The notes: generated from the sequence alone by a model not told the origin. Shown: positions 13,370-22,697, numbered from the stretch's first letter. The stretch is DNA of 64,000 nucleotides from Curtobacterium herbarum (GCF_016907335.1 NZ_JAFBBT010000001.1:248001-312000), one strand, 5' to 3'. Program-made: numbers and translations.

Positions 13370-14755
13370 GTGCTGCGCATCACGACCCTGCTCGACCGAG
13401 CCCGTGAGCGCGACGAGGGGCTCTCCATCGTCGAGGTCCTCGTCGCCATGACGGTCTTCGCGATGATCGCCGCGGGCGTGGCGATGGGCATCGCCAGCTC
13501 GCTGTACCTCGCGCACAGCTCCCGCTCGCGTGAAGTCGCGATCAACCTCGCGCAGGACGCCGTCGACAGCGCACGGACGAGCACCAACCTCTTCTCCGTC
13601 GTCGACGGCACGACGACACCGACGGTCGGCGGCCTCCGGTACACGGTGAAGCAGGTCGCCCGTTGGGTCCCGTCCTCCGGGTCCGCGAACGCCTGCGGTG
13701 CCGCGGGGGCCAACGGCGGCCCGCTCGCCTACAAGCGGATCTCGCTGACCGTGTCGTGGTCCTCGGCCAGCACCCAGTCCGTCTCGATGAACTCCCTGGT
13801 GGCGCCGACCTCCTCGGTGACGGCTGCGAACCTCGGAACGATCATCGTCTCGGCCAGCCTGGTGAGCGGTTCCGGCAACGCCGGTGCGGCCGTCTCGATC
13901 ACCCCTGCCGTCACCAGCCCGGGCGGCGCCGGAGCCATCACCGCGACGATCCCGAAGACCGACGCGAACGGCTGCTCCTACGCCCTCAACGTGAAGCCCG
14001 GGCGGTACGACGTCCGACTGAGCGAACCCGGCAACATCGACGACGGAACCTCCTCCGGCTCGCTGGGGGCGCAGACCGCGACACCGTCCACCACCGTCAC
14101 GGTGCAGGCGAACCAGACCTCGGCCGCCAACTTCAACTACGACCAGGCACTCACCGTCGTGCCGCAGTGGTCCGACCCGAACGCCAGCGCGCGGCCGTTC
14201 GCGACGCCGACGAGCACGGCGGTCTCGCTCCGGCGGAAGTCCGCCGACTACGGCCCCTACCCGACTGGTGTGGCGACGCAGGTCTTCCCGTACACCGACG
14301 GGTACAAGGCGGTCGCCGGGACACCGGCGTCCTGCCTCAGCGTCGACCCGGAGAACTGGACGACGACCAGCGGTACGGCCGTCGCGCCGCGGAACGCTCC
14401 GCAGCCGGAAGCGGGGACCAACGCCGTGAAGGCCCCTGTCCAGACGTTCGCCGTCAAGCTCAACGGGAAGCAGGACAACTCGCTCCGCGCTGTGTCGGTG
14501 GCCCCCGACGCTGGCAGCGGTGATCCGGGATGTGCGACGACGACCACGTACACCTTCACGAACCTGCCGACCAACGGCAACGCGATCATCGCCCTGCCCT
14601 ACGGCACCTGGTCCCTGCAGTCCGGCACGGTGGTCTCCGTCCTCTCCGGGCTCGTCACCATCACCTTCTCCAGCACGCCTCCCACCGTCACGACCGCGCC
14701 CGGGGTCACCGCGACGGCGAGCAAGGTACTCCTCGATCCGCGGAGAGCACCGTGA
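13370..14755 (+). CDS. PilV-like minor prepilin with a large C-terminal domain
   Basis: 461-residue protein with a type IV prepilin N-terminus: cleavage after G17, then LSIVEVLVAMTVFAMIAAGVA with E22 at mature position 5. The body is much bigger than classical PilV. After about residue 150 comes a Ser/Thr/Gly/Ala-rich beta region containing a carboxypeptidase-regulatory-like stretch (about 155-235, including NVKPGRYDVRLSEPG), which suggests a surface-exposed beta-sandwich at the fibre tip or along the shaft. GTG start, set by AGGAGGTGA at 13359-13367. The stop overlaps the next start (TGATG). Confidence 0.8.
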   Translation: MLRITTLLDRARERDEGLSIVEVLVAMTVFAMIAAGVAMGIASSLYLAHSSRSREVAINLAQDAVDSARTSTNLFSVVDGTTTPTVGGLRYTVKQVARWVPSSGSANACGAAGANGGPLAYKRISLTVSWSSASTQSVSMNSLVAPTSSVTAANLGTIIVSASLVSGSGNAGAAVSITPAVTSPGGAGAITATIPKTDANGCSYALNVKPGRYDVRLSEPGNIDDGTSSGSLGAQTATPSTTVTVQANQTSAANFNYDQALTVVPQWSDPNASARPFATPTSTAVSLRRKSADYGPYPTGVATQVFPYTDGYKAVAGTPASCLSVDPENWTTTSGTAVAPRNAPQPEAGTNAVKAPVQTFAVKLNGKQDNSLRAVSVAPDAGSGDPGCATTTTYTFTNLPTNGNAIIALPYGTWSLQSGTVVSVLSGLVTITFSSTPPTVTTAPGVTATASKVLLDPRRAP

Positions 14756-15453
14756 TGCGGGAACTCGCCCGCCTCCGCCGGGACGAGCGGGGCGTCTCCC
14801 TCGCCGAGCTCATCGTGGCGATGAGTGTCAGCATCCTGGTGCTGACGATGGCCGGCGCGTTCTTCGTCTCGGTCTCCCGGGCCTCCAGCACGACCACCGG
14901 CGTCGACGGGAACACCCGTGTCGCATCCACTGCGATGCTCGAGCTGCAACGCATGCTCCGGGTCGCGTCGAACAACCCGGTGGCGAGCGGGGTCGACACC
15001 CAGTTCGCCTTCCAGTACGCCTCGCCGACGTCGATGCGCTTCTTCGCCTACATCAACCTCAACTCGACCTCCGACGTCCAGCCGGTCGAGGTGCAGTTCA
15101 CGATGGACCAGGCGAAGCGCACCATCGTCGAGACCAAGTGGAACGGGTCTCCCACGGACCTCTCGCGGACCTACTTCGACTTCCCGCGCGCGACGACCCC
15201 GACCCTGTCGAACAGCCCGACGTCGCAGCTCACGCTCGCGTCCTCGGTCGTCCCGGGTTCCCTCTTCACGTACGCCGATGCCGGGGGCAACCCGTTGGTC
15301 CCCGGGGCCGCCGGGCTGAGCATGGCGGACCTCCAGTCCGTCCGGTCCGTCAGCATCTCGCTCACCGTCGGCGACCCCGACCCGTCCCGACCCGGCGCCC
15401 GGGACAACGTGACGCTCACGAGCACCGTGGCCATGCCGAACCTCCGGATCTGA
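14755..15453 (+). CDS. PilW-like minor prepilin
   Basis: 232-residue type IV prepilin: basic leader RELARLRRDERG, cleavage after G13, then VSLAELIVAMSVSILVLTMAG with E18 at mature position 5. The remainder is a pilin-like globular domain without recognised motifs. Minor pilins of this type prime fibre assembly. The start is placed at the ATG overlapping the upstream stop, since a longer frame from 14530 would read through the preceding gene. One base separates its stop from the next ATG, so tight translational coupling is likely. Confidence 0.82.
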   Translation: MRELARLRRDERGVSLAELIVAMSVSILVLTMAGAFFVSVSRASSTTTGVDGNTRVASTAMLELQRMLRVASNNPVASGVDTQFAFQYASPTSMRFFAYINLNSTSDVQPVEVQFTMDQAKRTIVETKWNGSPTDLSRTYFDFPRATTPTLSNSPTSQLTLASSVVPGSLFTYADAGGNPLVPGAAGLSMADLQSVRSVSISLTVGDPDPSRPGARDNVTLTSTVAMPNLRI

Positions 15454-15454
15454 C

Positions 15455-17281
15455 ATGCACCGTCTCCTCGCTCTCCTCCGACGCCACGACGACGACCGTG
15501 GCGTCGCCCTCGCCGCGGTGATCGGCATCGGCATGGTCGTCATGATCCTCGCGGCCACCATGGTCGGCATCGCGACGTCCGGTGCCGTGAAGACGACCTC
15601 GGACCGGGACTACGCGAACGCCATGGCCGCGGCCTACGCCGGACTGGCCGAGTACCAGTCGCGTGTGAACGGTGACAACACCTACGCGACGAAGTACGGC
15701 GACGCCGGACAGGCGTTCAGCACCGGCGACGTGTTCCCGAGCAAGACCGGCGGGAACCCGGCGTTCACCAGCTGGGTCACGGTGCCGGACTCGAGCGGCG
15801 CCGGTGGCCCGTCGTCCTACCGCTACGCGGTCGACAACAGCATCTTCGGCCAACAGGGGATCGTCCGTGTGCAGGTGACGGGACGGGCGGGCACGACGAC
15901 GCGCACCCTCGTCGCGAACGTCAAGCCGGACGGGTTCTCGAACTACCTCTACTGGACGGACTACGAGTCGGGTGACCCGGACATCACCGGCGAGGACTGC
16001 CGGAACGTCTACCAGAACGCCACCTTCACCGCCCCGTCGATCGGCGGGAAGCCGGTCTGTTCGCGCATCCAGTTCCAGGACGGCGACACGCTCAACGGAC
16101 CGATCCGCTCGAACGACGTGATGCTCATCTGCGGCGGGACGTTCAAGAGCACGGTCCAGTCGGCCGTGGGGACCACCGACTCCGGCTGTTCGCCGAAGCG
16201 GACACCGTCGTTCCAGTACTACGCGGGCTACCAGCCGGAGGTCGTCGGGTCCTCCACGCCGCCTTCCACCATCAGCGGCGGTCGTGACCGCACGTACTCG
16301 GACGACCCCACCGTCGCCGGGTCTGCCCCCGGCACCGGCTGCCTCTACACCGGCCCGACCCAGGTGACGTTCACCGGCGACGGCACCATGAAGGTCCGCT
16401 CCCCGCTCACCCTCGCCACCAACCTGCAACAGACCAGCCCGTACGGCTCCAGCCCCCCGAAGTGCGGATCCATCAGCGACCTGCAGGGTGCCGGTGCGAC
16501 CGTGAGCACGTCCCTGCTCGCGAACAACCTCCTCTACGTGCAGGACGAACCGGCGTCGGCCGGCAGCGGGAGCACGACGAACCCGAACTACTACTGGTCG
16601 AAGTACACGACCCGGAACGCGCCGTCCGCGTGCATGCGGAGCTCGTCGGTGACCGACAACGGCCTGGGCTTCCCGTTCACGGGCCAGGCCGCCGGCTACT
16701 CGGGGACCTACTCGGAGGCGACCCCGCGCAACGCCCAGGGCGGCTCGGTGCCCTTCAGCACCGCGTACGGGTGCAGCAACGGTGACCTGTTCGTCTCGGG
16801 GAAGGTCGACGTCTCGGTGTCCCTCGTGGCGGAGAACTACGTCTACGTCACAGGTGACCTCAAGTACACGACGAACCGTGCGGCGTCGACCGTGCTCGGG
16901 CTCGTCGGGCAGGAAGCGGTCATCGTGTGGAACCCCATGTTCGACCGGAGCACCTCGTTCCTCGGGACGACCCCCACCCCGTTCACGGCCGACAACCGGA
17001 CCGTCTCCGGCGCGATCCTGTCCAACCAGGGGACCTTCACCGTGCAGAACTACGCCCACGGCGGTGACCGGGGCACGTTGACGCTCAACGGCTCCATCGC
17101 GCAGCGGTACCGAGGCGCCGTCGGCAAGGGGAGCAACGGCTACCTCAAGGGCTACGGCTACGACACGAGTCTCGGCAGCTACACGCCCCCGTTCTTCCCG
17201 CAACCGGTCATCACGACGTACAAGGTGACGTCGCAGATCGAGGTCAGACCGGCCTACGACGCGAACGGCACCCCGCGGTGA
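15455..17281 (+). CDS. large PilX-like pilus-associated protein, possible adhesin
   Basis: 608-residue protein with one N-terminal transmembrane helix (about 17-40, [20 protein letters not shown]) after a short basic leader, like PilX-type minor pilins but without the Glu at position 5 of the hydrophobic stretch. The long extracytoplasmic part is rich in Ser, Thr, Gly, Tyr and Asn and has several cysteines (for example at [29 protein letters not shown]) that could form disulphides. No catalytic motif is recognised. Its position among the minor pilins and its size suggest a tip or surface adhesin; that is inference. Its stop overlaps the pilD start by four bases (GTGA). Confidence 0.7.
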   Translation: MHRLLALLRRHDDDRGVALAAVIGIGMVVMILAATMVGIATSGAVKTTSDRDYANAMAAAYAGLAEYQSRVNGDNTYATKYGDAGQAFSTGDVFPSKTGGNPAFTSWVTVPDSSGAGGPSSYRYAVDNSIFGQQGIVRVQVTGRAGTTTRTLVANVKPDGFSNYLYWTDYESGDPDITGEDCRNVYQNATFTAPSIGGKPVCSRIQFQDGDTLNGPIRSNDVMLICGGTFKSTVQSAVGTTDSGCSPKRTPSFQYYAGYQPEVVGSSTPPSTISGGRDRTYSDDPTVAGSAPGTGCLYTGPTQVTFTGDGTMKVRSPLTLATNLQQTSPYGSSPPKCGSISDLQGAGATVSTSLLANNLLYVQDEPASAGSGSTTNPNYYWSKYTTRNAPSACMRSSSVTDNGLGFPFTGQAAGYSGTYSEATPRNAQGGSVPFSTAYGCSNGDLFVSGKVDVSVSLVAENYVYVTGDLKYTTNRAASTVLGLVGQEAVIVWNPMFDRSTSFLGTTPTPFTADNRTVSGAILSNQGTFTVQNYAHGGDRGTLTLNGSIAQRYRGAVGKGSNGYLKGYGYDTSLGSYTPPFFPQPVITTYKVTSQIEVRPAYDANGTPR

Positions 17282-18105
17282 GCGTCGTCATCGTCCTGGT
17301 CGCGACAGTCCTCGGGCTCGCGGTGGGATCGTTCCTCAACGTCGTCGTGCACCGCGTCCCGAACGGCCGGTCGGTGGTCGCCCCGGCGAGCGCATGCCCC
17401 CGGTGTGGACACGAGATCCGGTCGCGGGACAACGTCCCGGTGCTCTCCTGGCTGGTGCTCCGCGGCCGTTGTCGCGACTGCTCCGCGCCGATCTCCGCCC
17501 GGTACCCGCTCGTCGAGGCCACGACCGCGGTCCTCTTCGCACTCGTCGCCGGGCTCGTCGTCCCCGCACTCGACACCGCGCCGCCAGGCCCGTCGGTGGC
17601 TGTCCCGGTCATCGTCCTCATCGCGCTGCTCTACCTGATGGCGATCTCCATCGCCCTGACGCTCATCGACGTGGACGTCCACCGACTGCCGAACGCCATC
17701 GTCCTCCCGGCGTACCCGGTGCTCGCCGTCCTGCTGGTTGCGAGCAGCGCCGTGAGCGGTGACTGGGGCGCGCTCGGTCGCGCCGGCCTCGGCCTCGCCG
17801 CGCTCGGGGCGATGTACCTGGCGTTGGCGCTGGCCGTGCCGGGCGGCATGGGGCTCGGCGACGTGAAGCTCGCCGGCGTGCTCGGCATGGTGCTCGCGTA
17901 CCTCGGATGGGGACCCCTCGCAGTGGGAGCTTTCGGCGCCTTCGTCCTCGGCGGTACCTTCGCCATCGGCCTCATGGTCGCCGGACGTGCTCGACGCCGA
18001 ACCGGCATCCCCTTCGGCCCCTGGATGCTCGCGGGAGCGTGGCTCGGCGTGTTCGCCGGCCAGCCGCTGCTCGCCGGGTACCTGCGGATCATCGGACTGG
18101 CCTGA
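17278..18105 (+). CDS. pilD: prepilin leader peptidase / N-methyltransferase (A24 family)
   Basis: Polytopic membrane aspartic peptidase, 275 residues, that removes prepilin leaders and N-methylates the new N-terminus. The cytoplasmic loop has the four-Cys zinc motif [20 protein letters not shown] ... CRDC (about residues 38-70). The two catalytic aspartates lie in [13 protein letters not shown] and [10 protein letters not shown], the latter being the GxGDxKL motif of the A24 family. About seven to eight hydrophobic helices. GTG start overlapping the previous stop. The only prepilin peptidase in the window and the obvious processor of the upstream prepilins. Confidence 0.95.
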   Translation: MSVVIVLVATVLGLAVGSFLNVVVHRVPNGRSVVAPASACPRCGHEIRSRDNVPVLSWLVLRGRCRDCSAPISARYPLVEATTAVLFALVAGLVVPALDTAPPGPSVAVPVIVLIALLYLMAISIALTLIDVDVHRLPNAIVLPAYPVLAVLLVASSAVSGDWGALGRAGLGLAALGAMYLALALAVPGGMGLGDVKLAGVLGMVLAYLGWGPLAVGAFGAFVLGGTFAIGLMVAGRARRRTGIPFGPWMLAGAWLGVFAGQPLLAGYLRIIGLA

Positions 18106-18114
18106 GGAAGGACC

Positions 18115-19173
18115 ATGCACATGGCGAAGAGCGTCGTCGGGATCGACATCGGTGGTGAATCCATCCGCGGGGTCGAGGTCCTGCACCCCGGCCGACCCGA
18201 GCCGGTGATCCAACGGATCGCCGAGGTCCCGTTGCCGGACGGATCCACCAAGCGCGGTGAGGTCCTCGAGCCCAACACGATCGCCGCGGCGCTCCGCGAG
18301 CTGTGGCGGGTCGGACGGTTCCGGTCGAAGAACGTCATGCTCGGCGTGGGGAACCAGCGTGTGTTGTCGCGTGACCTCACCGTGCCGAAGGCGTCGCTCG
18401 CACAGATCCGGGAATCCCTGCCGTTCCAGGTGCAGGACATGCTGCCGGTCCCGGTCGGTGACGCGATCCTCGACTTCTACCCGGTGTCCGAGAGCGTCGG
18501 TCCGGACGGCCCCGTCGTGCACGGTCTGCTCGTCGCTGCCATCAAGGACGCGGTCCTGGCGAACGTCCGCGCCGTGCAGCTCGCCGGGCTCAAGCCCGTC
18601 GGGGTCGACCTCATCCCGTTCGCCCTCGCTCGGGTGTACCTCCCCGCGGTCCGGTCCCGCGGCACGCACGCACTGGTCGAGATCGGCGGGAACACCACCA
18701 CGGTGATCATCGCGACGGACGGCGTCCCGCAGTTCGTCCGGATCATCCCGACGGGCGGCGAGGACGTGACCACGTCGTTGTCGGCGGCCCTGGAGATCCC
18801 GGCCGCGCAGGCGGAGACCGTCAAGCGGTGGATCGGCATGGGCTCGAACGTGCAGACACCGGACGACCTGCGTGCCGCGGCGTCGATCCGTGAGCGCACC
18901 GGAGAACTGCTGACGAGCCTCCGGAACACCGTCAGCTACTTCGCCAGCACCCGCACCGGAACGTCCGTGTCGAGCATCGTCCTGGCCGGTGGGGGAGCGT
19001 TGCTGCCGGGCTTCGCCGAGGCGCTGCAGACACAGACCCGGATCCCGGTGTCCGTCGGCGACGCCTTCGTCGACGCCGCCACCTCACGTGCGCTCCGCCG
19101 TGAGGACATCACCTCACGTGGGACGTCGACTGCCGTCGCCTGGGGTCTGGCCGCCGGGAGCGTTGCCGTATGA
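18115..19173 (+). CDS. pilM: type IV pilus assembly protein PilM (actin-like)
   Basis: Cytoplasmic actin-like ATPase, 352 residues, that forms the inner ring bound to the PilN N-terminus. Phosphate-1 motif SVVGIDIGGESIRGVEV near the start, phosphate-2 motif HALVEIGGNTTTVIIATDG (about 184-202) and adenosine motif IVLAGGGALLPGFAEAL (about 288-305) mark the FtsA/PilM fold. The ATG at 18115 follows GAGGAAGGACC; a second ATG two codons on is equally possible. The start of pilN overlaps its stop (ATGA). Confidence 0.92.
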   Translation: MHMAKSVVGIDIGGESIRGVEVLHPGRPEPVIQRIAEVPLPDGSTKRGEVLEPNTIAAALRELWRVGRFRSKNVMLGVGNQRVLSRDLTVPKASLAQIRESLPFQVQDMLPVPVGDAILDFYPVSESVGPDGPVVHGLLVAAIKDAVLANVRAVQLAGLKPVGVDLIPFALARVYLPAVRSRGTHALVEIGGNTTTVIIATDGVPQFVRIIPTGGEDVTTSLSAALEIPAAQAETVKRWIGMGSNVQTPDDLRAAASIRERTGELLTSLRNTVSYFASTRTGTSVSSIVLAGGGALLPGFAEALQTQTRIPVSVGDAFVDAATSRALRREDITSRGTSTAVAWGLAAGSVAV

Positions 19174-19934
19174 CGAAGACCCTGGACCGACCGAAGCCGA
19201 GACTCCGCCGCGGAACCGCGTCGCACGAGGTCAGGATCGCGGCGGAGGTCGCGCAACGCACCAAGCGACAGGGGCGCGGAGCGGGCCAGGCCCTGCTGGT
19301 CGGTGGTGTCCCGCGCGCCGACCTCCTCCCCACCGAGGTGCTCGTCGACCGACGACAGCGCGCGGTCGTCCGTCGGGTCTGGCTCGGTGTCGTCCTCCTC
19401 GCTGCGGCGACGGCGGGCGTCGTGCTGCTCGCATCTGCGAGTGCGATGCAGCAGGACGCGCACCTCGCTGACGTCCGCCGGGAGACCGACTCCCTCCTCC
19501 TGCAGCAACAGCAGTACCGAGAAGTGCGGAGCGTGGAGAGTCAGTCCGATCTGCTCCGCGCCGCGCAGTCGGTCGGCGGGTCCACCGAGATCGACTGGCA
19601 GTCGACCCTCCAGGGTGTCCAGGACTCCCTGCCGACCGGTGTGACGATCACCGGGGTGCAGATCGACTCGGCCACACCGCTGGAGGCCTACGCGCAGGCG
19701 ACCGGACCGCTGCAGGGGCAGCGCGTGGCGACCCTGACGGTCGACGCTGCGAGTCCGACCCTCCCGTCGGTGCCGTCCTGGCTCGACGCGGTGCGGAGTC
19801 TCCCGGGCTACGTGGACGCGAACGCGAACTCGGTGACCCTCGACACGTCGACGGGCGTCTACACGGTCGACATGACGATCCACCTCGACAAGGCCGTCTT
19901 CGACGGCAAGTACGCAGCGAAGGACAGATCGTGA
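19170..19934 (+). CDS. pilN: type IV pilus alignment protein PilN
   Basis: 254-residue bitopic membrane protein. A long basic cytoplasmic N-terminus (1-69) precedes one transmembrane helix at about 70-92 (WLGVVLLAAATAGVVLLAS), then an extracytoplasmic alpha/beta domain with a short coiled coil (about 95-120). The family normally binds PilM through its N-terminal tail and PilO through its outer domain. Sequence similarity in this family is low; the call rests on topology and on position between pilM and pilO. Four-base overlaps on both sides. Confidence 0.82.
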   Translation: MTKTLDRPKPRLRRGTASHEVRIAAEVAQRTKRQGRGAGQALLVGGVPRADLLPTEVLVDRRQRAVVRRVWLGVVLLAAATAGVVLLASASAMQQDAHLADVRRETDSLLLQQQQYREVRSVESQSDLLRAAQSVGGSTEIDWQSTLQGVQDSLPTGVTITGVQIDSATPLEAYAQATGPLQGQRVATLTVDAASPTLPSVPSWLDAVRSLPGYVDANANSVTLDTSTGVYTVDMTIHLDKAVFDGKYAAKDRS

Positions 19935-20680
19935 GCCGGAACCGCCTGATGCTCGTGCTCGCCGGACTCGCGGCGGTCGTCGTGCTCGCCGGCGGCTTCT
20001 TCCTCGGAGTCCGGCCCCAGCTCGACCGGGCAGCTGCAGCCCGATCGGACGCGTCCAGCATCGACGCGACGAACGAGGTCACCCGCGCTGAACTGGCCCG
20101 GCTTCGGCAGCAGGCGAAGACGCTCCCGCAGCAGCAGTCCGCACTCTCGGCACTCCGGCGGTCGGTGCCGAGCACGGCGAGCGCATCGGCGTTCATCAGC
20201 GCCCTGAACGCCACCGCCGACCAGGCCGGGGTCAAGGTGTCGTCCCTGACCGTCGGCGATGCGGTGGCGTACACACCACCCGTCACCGTCGATGCCGGTC
20301 CGACCGGGGCGTCCGGCGCCGCGACCGCGACGCCGTCGCCGTCCGCGACTCCTGCTCCGGCAACCGGTGCTGCGCAGATCCCGGCCGCGCTCGCACCGAC
20401 GACGAGCAGCAGCATCACGGCCCAGAACTTCTCCGTCGTCCCGGTCTCCGTCTCGGTGAACGGGGACTTCGCGCAGGCGCTGGCCTTCGTCAGGGGCGTC
20501 CAGGCGGGCGACCGACTGTTCCTGATCACGTCGATCTCGTCGTCGATGTCGGCGTCGTCCGAGTCGGACGGAGCCGAGTCGAGCGCGCCGAGTTGGTCGT
20601 TCAGCGGCTCGGTCTACGTGCTGGCGGACGAGGCCGCAGCGGGGGCTTCCGCCACCGCGACGCCGGTGCCGGTCGGCTGA
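19931..20680 (+). CDS. pilO: type IV pilus alignment protein PilO
   Basis: 249-residue protein with a short cytoplasmic tip, one transmembrane helix (about 6-26, LMLVLAGLAAVVVLAGGFFLGV), a coiled coil (about 30-75, ending LRQQAKTLPQQQSALSALR) and a ferredoxin-like outer domain interrupted by an Ala/Pro/Thr-rich insertion (about 130-160). This is the PilO plan, and the gene follows pilN. GTG start within GTGA. Last gene of the pilus operon; no PilP or PilQ follows, consistent with the absence of an outer membrane. The next 122 bases are C-rich and hold no clear hairpin. Confidence 0.82.
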   Translation: MSRNRLMLVLAGLAAVVVLAGGFFLGVRPQLDRAAAARSDASSIDATNEVTRAELARLRQQAKTLPQQQSALSALRRSVPSTASASAFISALNATADQAGVKVSSLTVGDAVAYTPPVTVDAGPTGASGAATATPSPSATPAPATGAAQIPAALAPTTSSSITAQNFSVVPVSVSVNGDFAQALAFVRGVQAGDRLFLITSISSSMSASSESDGAESSAPSWSFSGSVYVLADEAAAGASATATPVPVG

Positions 20681-20790
20681 CCCGGAGGGCCGAGCCCCCA
20701 CCCCCGACGCCTGGGGGGACCCGCCACGCCCCCGAGCCCGATCGCGCCGCCGCCCCGGCGCCCCCGCGCCGACCGTCAGCGGGGGAGCGC

Positions 20791-20796
20791 TACGAT
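20791..20796 (+). promoter_or_regulatory. -10 element giving a probable leaderless mRNA
   Basis: TACGAT lies six bases before the ATG of the 20803 gene, so transcription would begin at or next to the start codon. The same TAnnnT-N6/7-start spacing occurs at 30044, 49645, 54908, 55872 and 63732. Confidence 0.55.
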
Positions 20797-20802
20797 CGCC
20801 CC

Positions 20803-21258
20803 ATGTCCCGGTGGTTGGTGGCGACGATGACGTCCGTCCTCTTCATCGCGCTCGTCATCGCGGTGGCGGGCTTCGAAGCGCTGCTCGCCGATGCCGAAGC
20901 GATCCGTCAGCCCGACGCGACCCCGTACCTCGGTCCGGGCATGGTCGTCGGCGCCGCGATCGTCGTGTTCCTCGCGACCGCGATGGGTGCCCGGGAGGGC
21001 AATCCCGGCATCACCGGCCTGGTCGCCGCAGCGACGACCTACCTGGTCATGCTCGGCGTGGGAGCGGTGGGCTACGCCCTGGTCCGCTCGGACGTCGCCG
21101 AGCTCCTGGTCTTCCCCGCGGGCTACGCCCTCAGCCCCTTCGTGGTCGGCGCCGTCGTCGTCGCCCTCCTGACAGTCGTCGGCGGCATCTCCGCGGTGCG
21201 GTGGCAGGCGAGTCATCCACAGGGGCCGCAGCAGCCGCCGGTCCGCCCACAGGACTGA
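20803..21258 (+). CDS. four-helix membrane protein of unknown function
   Basis: 151-residue protein with four hydrophobic segments (about 4-24, 40-62, 67-92 and 105-130) and a hydrophilic Pro/Gln-rich C-terminus (SHPQGPQQPPVRPQD). No recognised motif. The ATG was chosen over the longer frame from 20593 because the upstream part overlaps pilO and encodes an arbitrary Arg/Pro-rich peptide. It lies downstream of the pilus operon but has its own probable leaderless promoter, so a pilus role is not implied. The stop codon overlaps a GACGGGAGGC terminator half-arm at 21257. Confidence 0.7.
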   Translation: MSRWLVATMTSVLFIALVIAVAGFEALLADAEAIRQPDATPYLGPGMVVGAAIVVFLATAMGAREGNPGITGLVAAATTYLVMLGVGAVGYALVRSDVAELLVFPAGYALSPFVVGAVVVALLTVVGGISAVRWQASHPQGPQQPPVRPQD

Positions 21259-21266
21259 CGGGAGGC
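21257..21266 (+). repeat. solitary GACGGGAGGC half-arm
   Basis: The 10-base arm found in the terminators at 6513, 43364 and 60024 occurs here directly at the end of the 20803 gene, but no GCCTCCCGTC partner follows within about 100 bases. It may be a decayed member of that family. Confidence 0.4.
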
Positions 21267-21290
21267 GCGCCCCGCCCCCGCCCCGCCCGG

Positions 21291-21296
21291 TACGAT
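21291..21296 (+). promoter_or_regulatory. candidate -10 element for the 21333 gene
   Basis: TACGAT, identical to the -10 of the preceding gene, lies 36 bases before the ATG at 21333 and sits in the loop of a small CCCGG/CCGGG hairpin (21286-21302). No clear -35 is visible. Confidence 0.4.
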
Positions 21297-21332
21297 TCCG
21301 GGAAAGCGCTGACCGACGCACCTGGGGGACCG

Positions 21333-22478
21333 ATGAACGACCGAGCTGACCGCACGCCGGGCTGGGAGTCGGTGCCCGACGGCACCTCGCTCCACGGCGA
21401 CCGGGTCCTGCCGCCCGCCATGACCGCAGCGCCCACCGGGCCGCACCGCAGTGGTCGTCGCCGGCTGCGCCGAGGTGCAGTGGTCGGGATCGTGGCCGGT
21501 GCCACGGCCCTGGTGCTGCTCGTCGTCGCCGGTGGCGTCGGCTGGTCCGTCGGATCGGACAGCCACTCGGCCGAGCGTCCCGTCGAGTCCTTCCTGGACG
21601 ACCTCGAGCACGGACACCTCTCGGACGCGATCCGGACGGCCGGCATCGACCGCGACCGCGACGACGTGCTCCTGACCGACACGGTCTACGCGCGCGCCGG
21701 CGACAAGGTCACGGCGCACCGGATCACCTCCGTGGAGCAGCAGTCGGACCGCGCGACCGTGCGGACCGTGCTCACCCAGGCGGGTCGAACCGTCCCGGCG
21801 ACGTTCGAGCTCGAGCGGACCGGCACCGACTGGGGCGTCTTCCCCGTCTGGTCGCTCCGTGCCCCGACGCTCGGCTCGGTGCAGGTCGCCGTGCAGGGCC
21901 CGCCGCGCAGCACCGTGCAGGTCGCGGGCGCCGACGTCCGGACCGACGCGTCCGGGACCGCCTCGCTCCGGGCGTTCCCCGGGTCGTACGGGGTGCACCT
22001 CGACGGCGGCAAGTGGCTCACCGCCACGGACTCGACCGCGGCCGTCCCGGGGTTCGGCGCGACCGGCACCCCGGTCGTCGTGGCGACGACCCTGACCGAC
22101 GCCGGGTCGAAGGCAGCGTCCGCCGCGGTGGACGCGTGGGTGGACGCCTGCGTGGCGGAGCCCACCCCGATCCCCGCGGGCTGCAGCTTCTACGCGTACG
22201 GCGCGGACCCGGCGAACACGTACACCGACCAGAAGTGGACGCTCGAGTCCCGACCGACCGTCACCGTCGGGGGCTGGGCGGTGAAGGGCTGGGCGGTCTC
22301 GACCCGGTCGGCGGGTTCCGCGTCGTTCCGGGCGCAGTTCACGGGTCCGGCAGGGCGGGGCACGGCGACCGCCGGGCCGATCACCGTGCGCGCGGCCGGC
22401 TGGATCACGGCGTTCAGCGACGACGGGGCCACGTTCGAGTCGGCGATCGGCAAGGGTCAGGCCGATTCGGGGTCCTGA
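21333..22478 (+). CDS. single-pass membrane protein with a large outer domain, unknown function
   Basis: 381-residue protein. A disordered cytoplasmic N-terminus ending in the basic SGRRRLRRG is followed by one transmembrane helix (about 49-73, AVVGIVAGATALVLLVVAGGV) and an extracytoplasmic region of about 300 residues. The outer region contains VESFLDDLEHGHLSDAIRTAG and a beta-rich stretch with PPRSTVQVAGADVRTDASGTA, reminiscent of small tandem beta domains in actinobacterial membrane-anchored proteins. No catalytic motif. The start is supported by GGGGGA at 21324-21329. Function unknown; it may be linked only by position to the preceding membrane protein. Confidence 0.65.
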   Translation: MNDRADRTPGWESVPDGTSLHGDRVLPPAMTAAPTGPHRSGRRRLRRGAVVGIVAGATALVLLVVAGGVGWSVGSDSHSAERPVESFLDDLEHGHLSDAIRTAGIDRDRDDVLLTDTVYARAGDKVTAHRITSVEQQSDRATVRTVLTQAGRTVPATFELERTGTDWGVFPVWSLRAPTLGSVQVAVQGPPRSTVQVAGADVRTDASGTASLRAFPGSYGVHLDGGKWLTATDSTAAVPGFGATGTPVVVATTLTDAGSKAASAAVDAWVDACVAEPTPIPAGCSFYAYGADPANTYTDQKWTLESRPTVTVGGWAVKGWAVSTRSAGSASFRAQFTGPAGRGTATAGPITVRAAGWITAFSDDGATFESAIGKGQADSGS

Positions 22479-22504
22479 CCCGCGGTCCCGCGGACTACCA
22501 CGGA

Positions 22505-22533
22505 TTGACCTCGTCTGTCACGACGGCTAGGCT
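22505..22533 (+). promoter_or_regulatory. str operon (rpsL) promoter
   Basis: TTGACC (22505-22510), a 17-base spacer and TAGGCT (22528-22533) form a strong sigma-A promoter. The rplM promoter at 60095 uses the same -35 and -10 hexamers with an 18-base spacer. Transcription would start near 22540, leaving a leader of about 160 bases. Confidence 0.8.
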
Positions 22534-22536
22534 CTT

Positions 22537-22564
22537 CTGGGTGTGCGCCTTCGGGCGCGCCCAG
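22537..22564 (+). promoter_or_regulatory. stem-loop at the 5' end of the rpsL leader
   Basis: CTGGG and GCGCC pair with GGCGC and CCCAG around a UUCG tetraloop, directly at the predicted transcript start. A second small hairpin (CCGACG/CGTCGG) lies further down the leader at about 22648-22664. They may protect the 5' end or take part in autoregulation; neither is shown by the sequence. Confidence 0.4.
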
Positions 22565-22697
22565 ATCTTGCAGGCCTCAGGCCTCCCGATCACTCCATCC
22601 CCCATCTCCCTCCGCCGTCAGGCGTTGGTCCGCGTGGGATGAGGAAGCCGACGGACCGCGTCGGCCAGAGAGCACGAGCGAAGAACCAGGAGAACAG

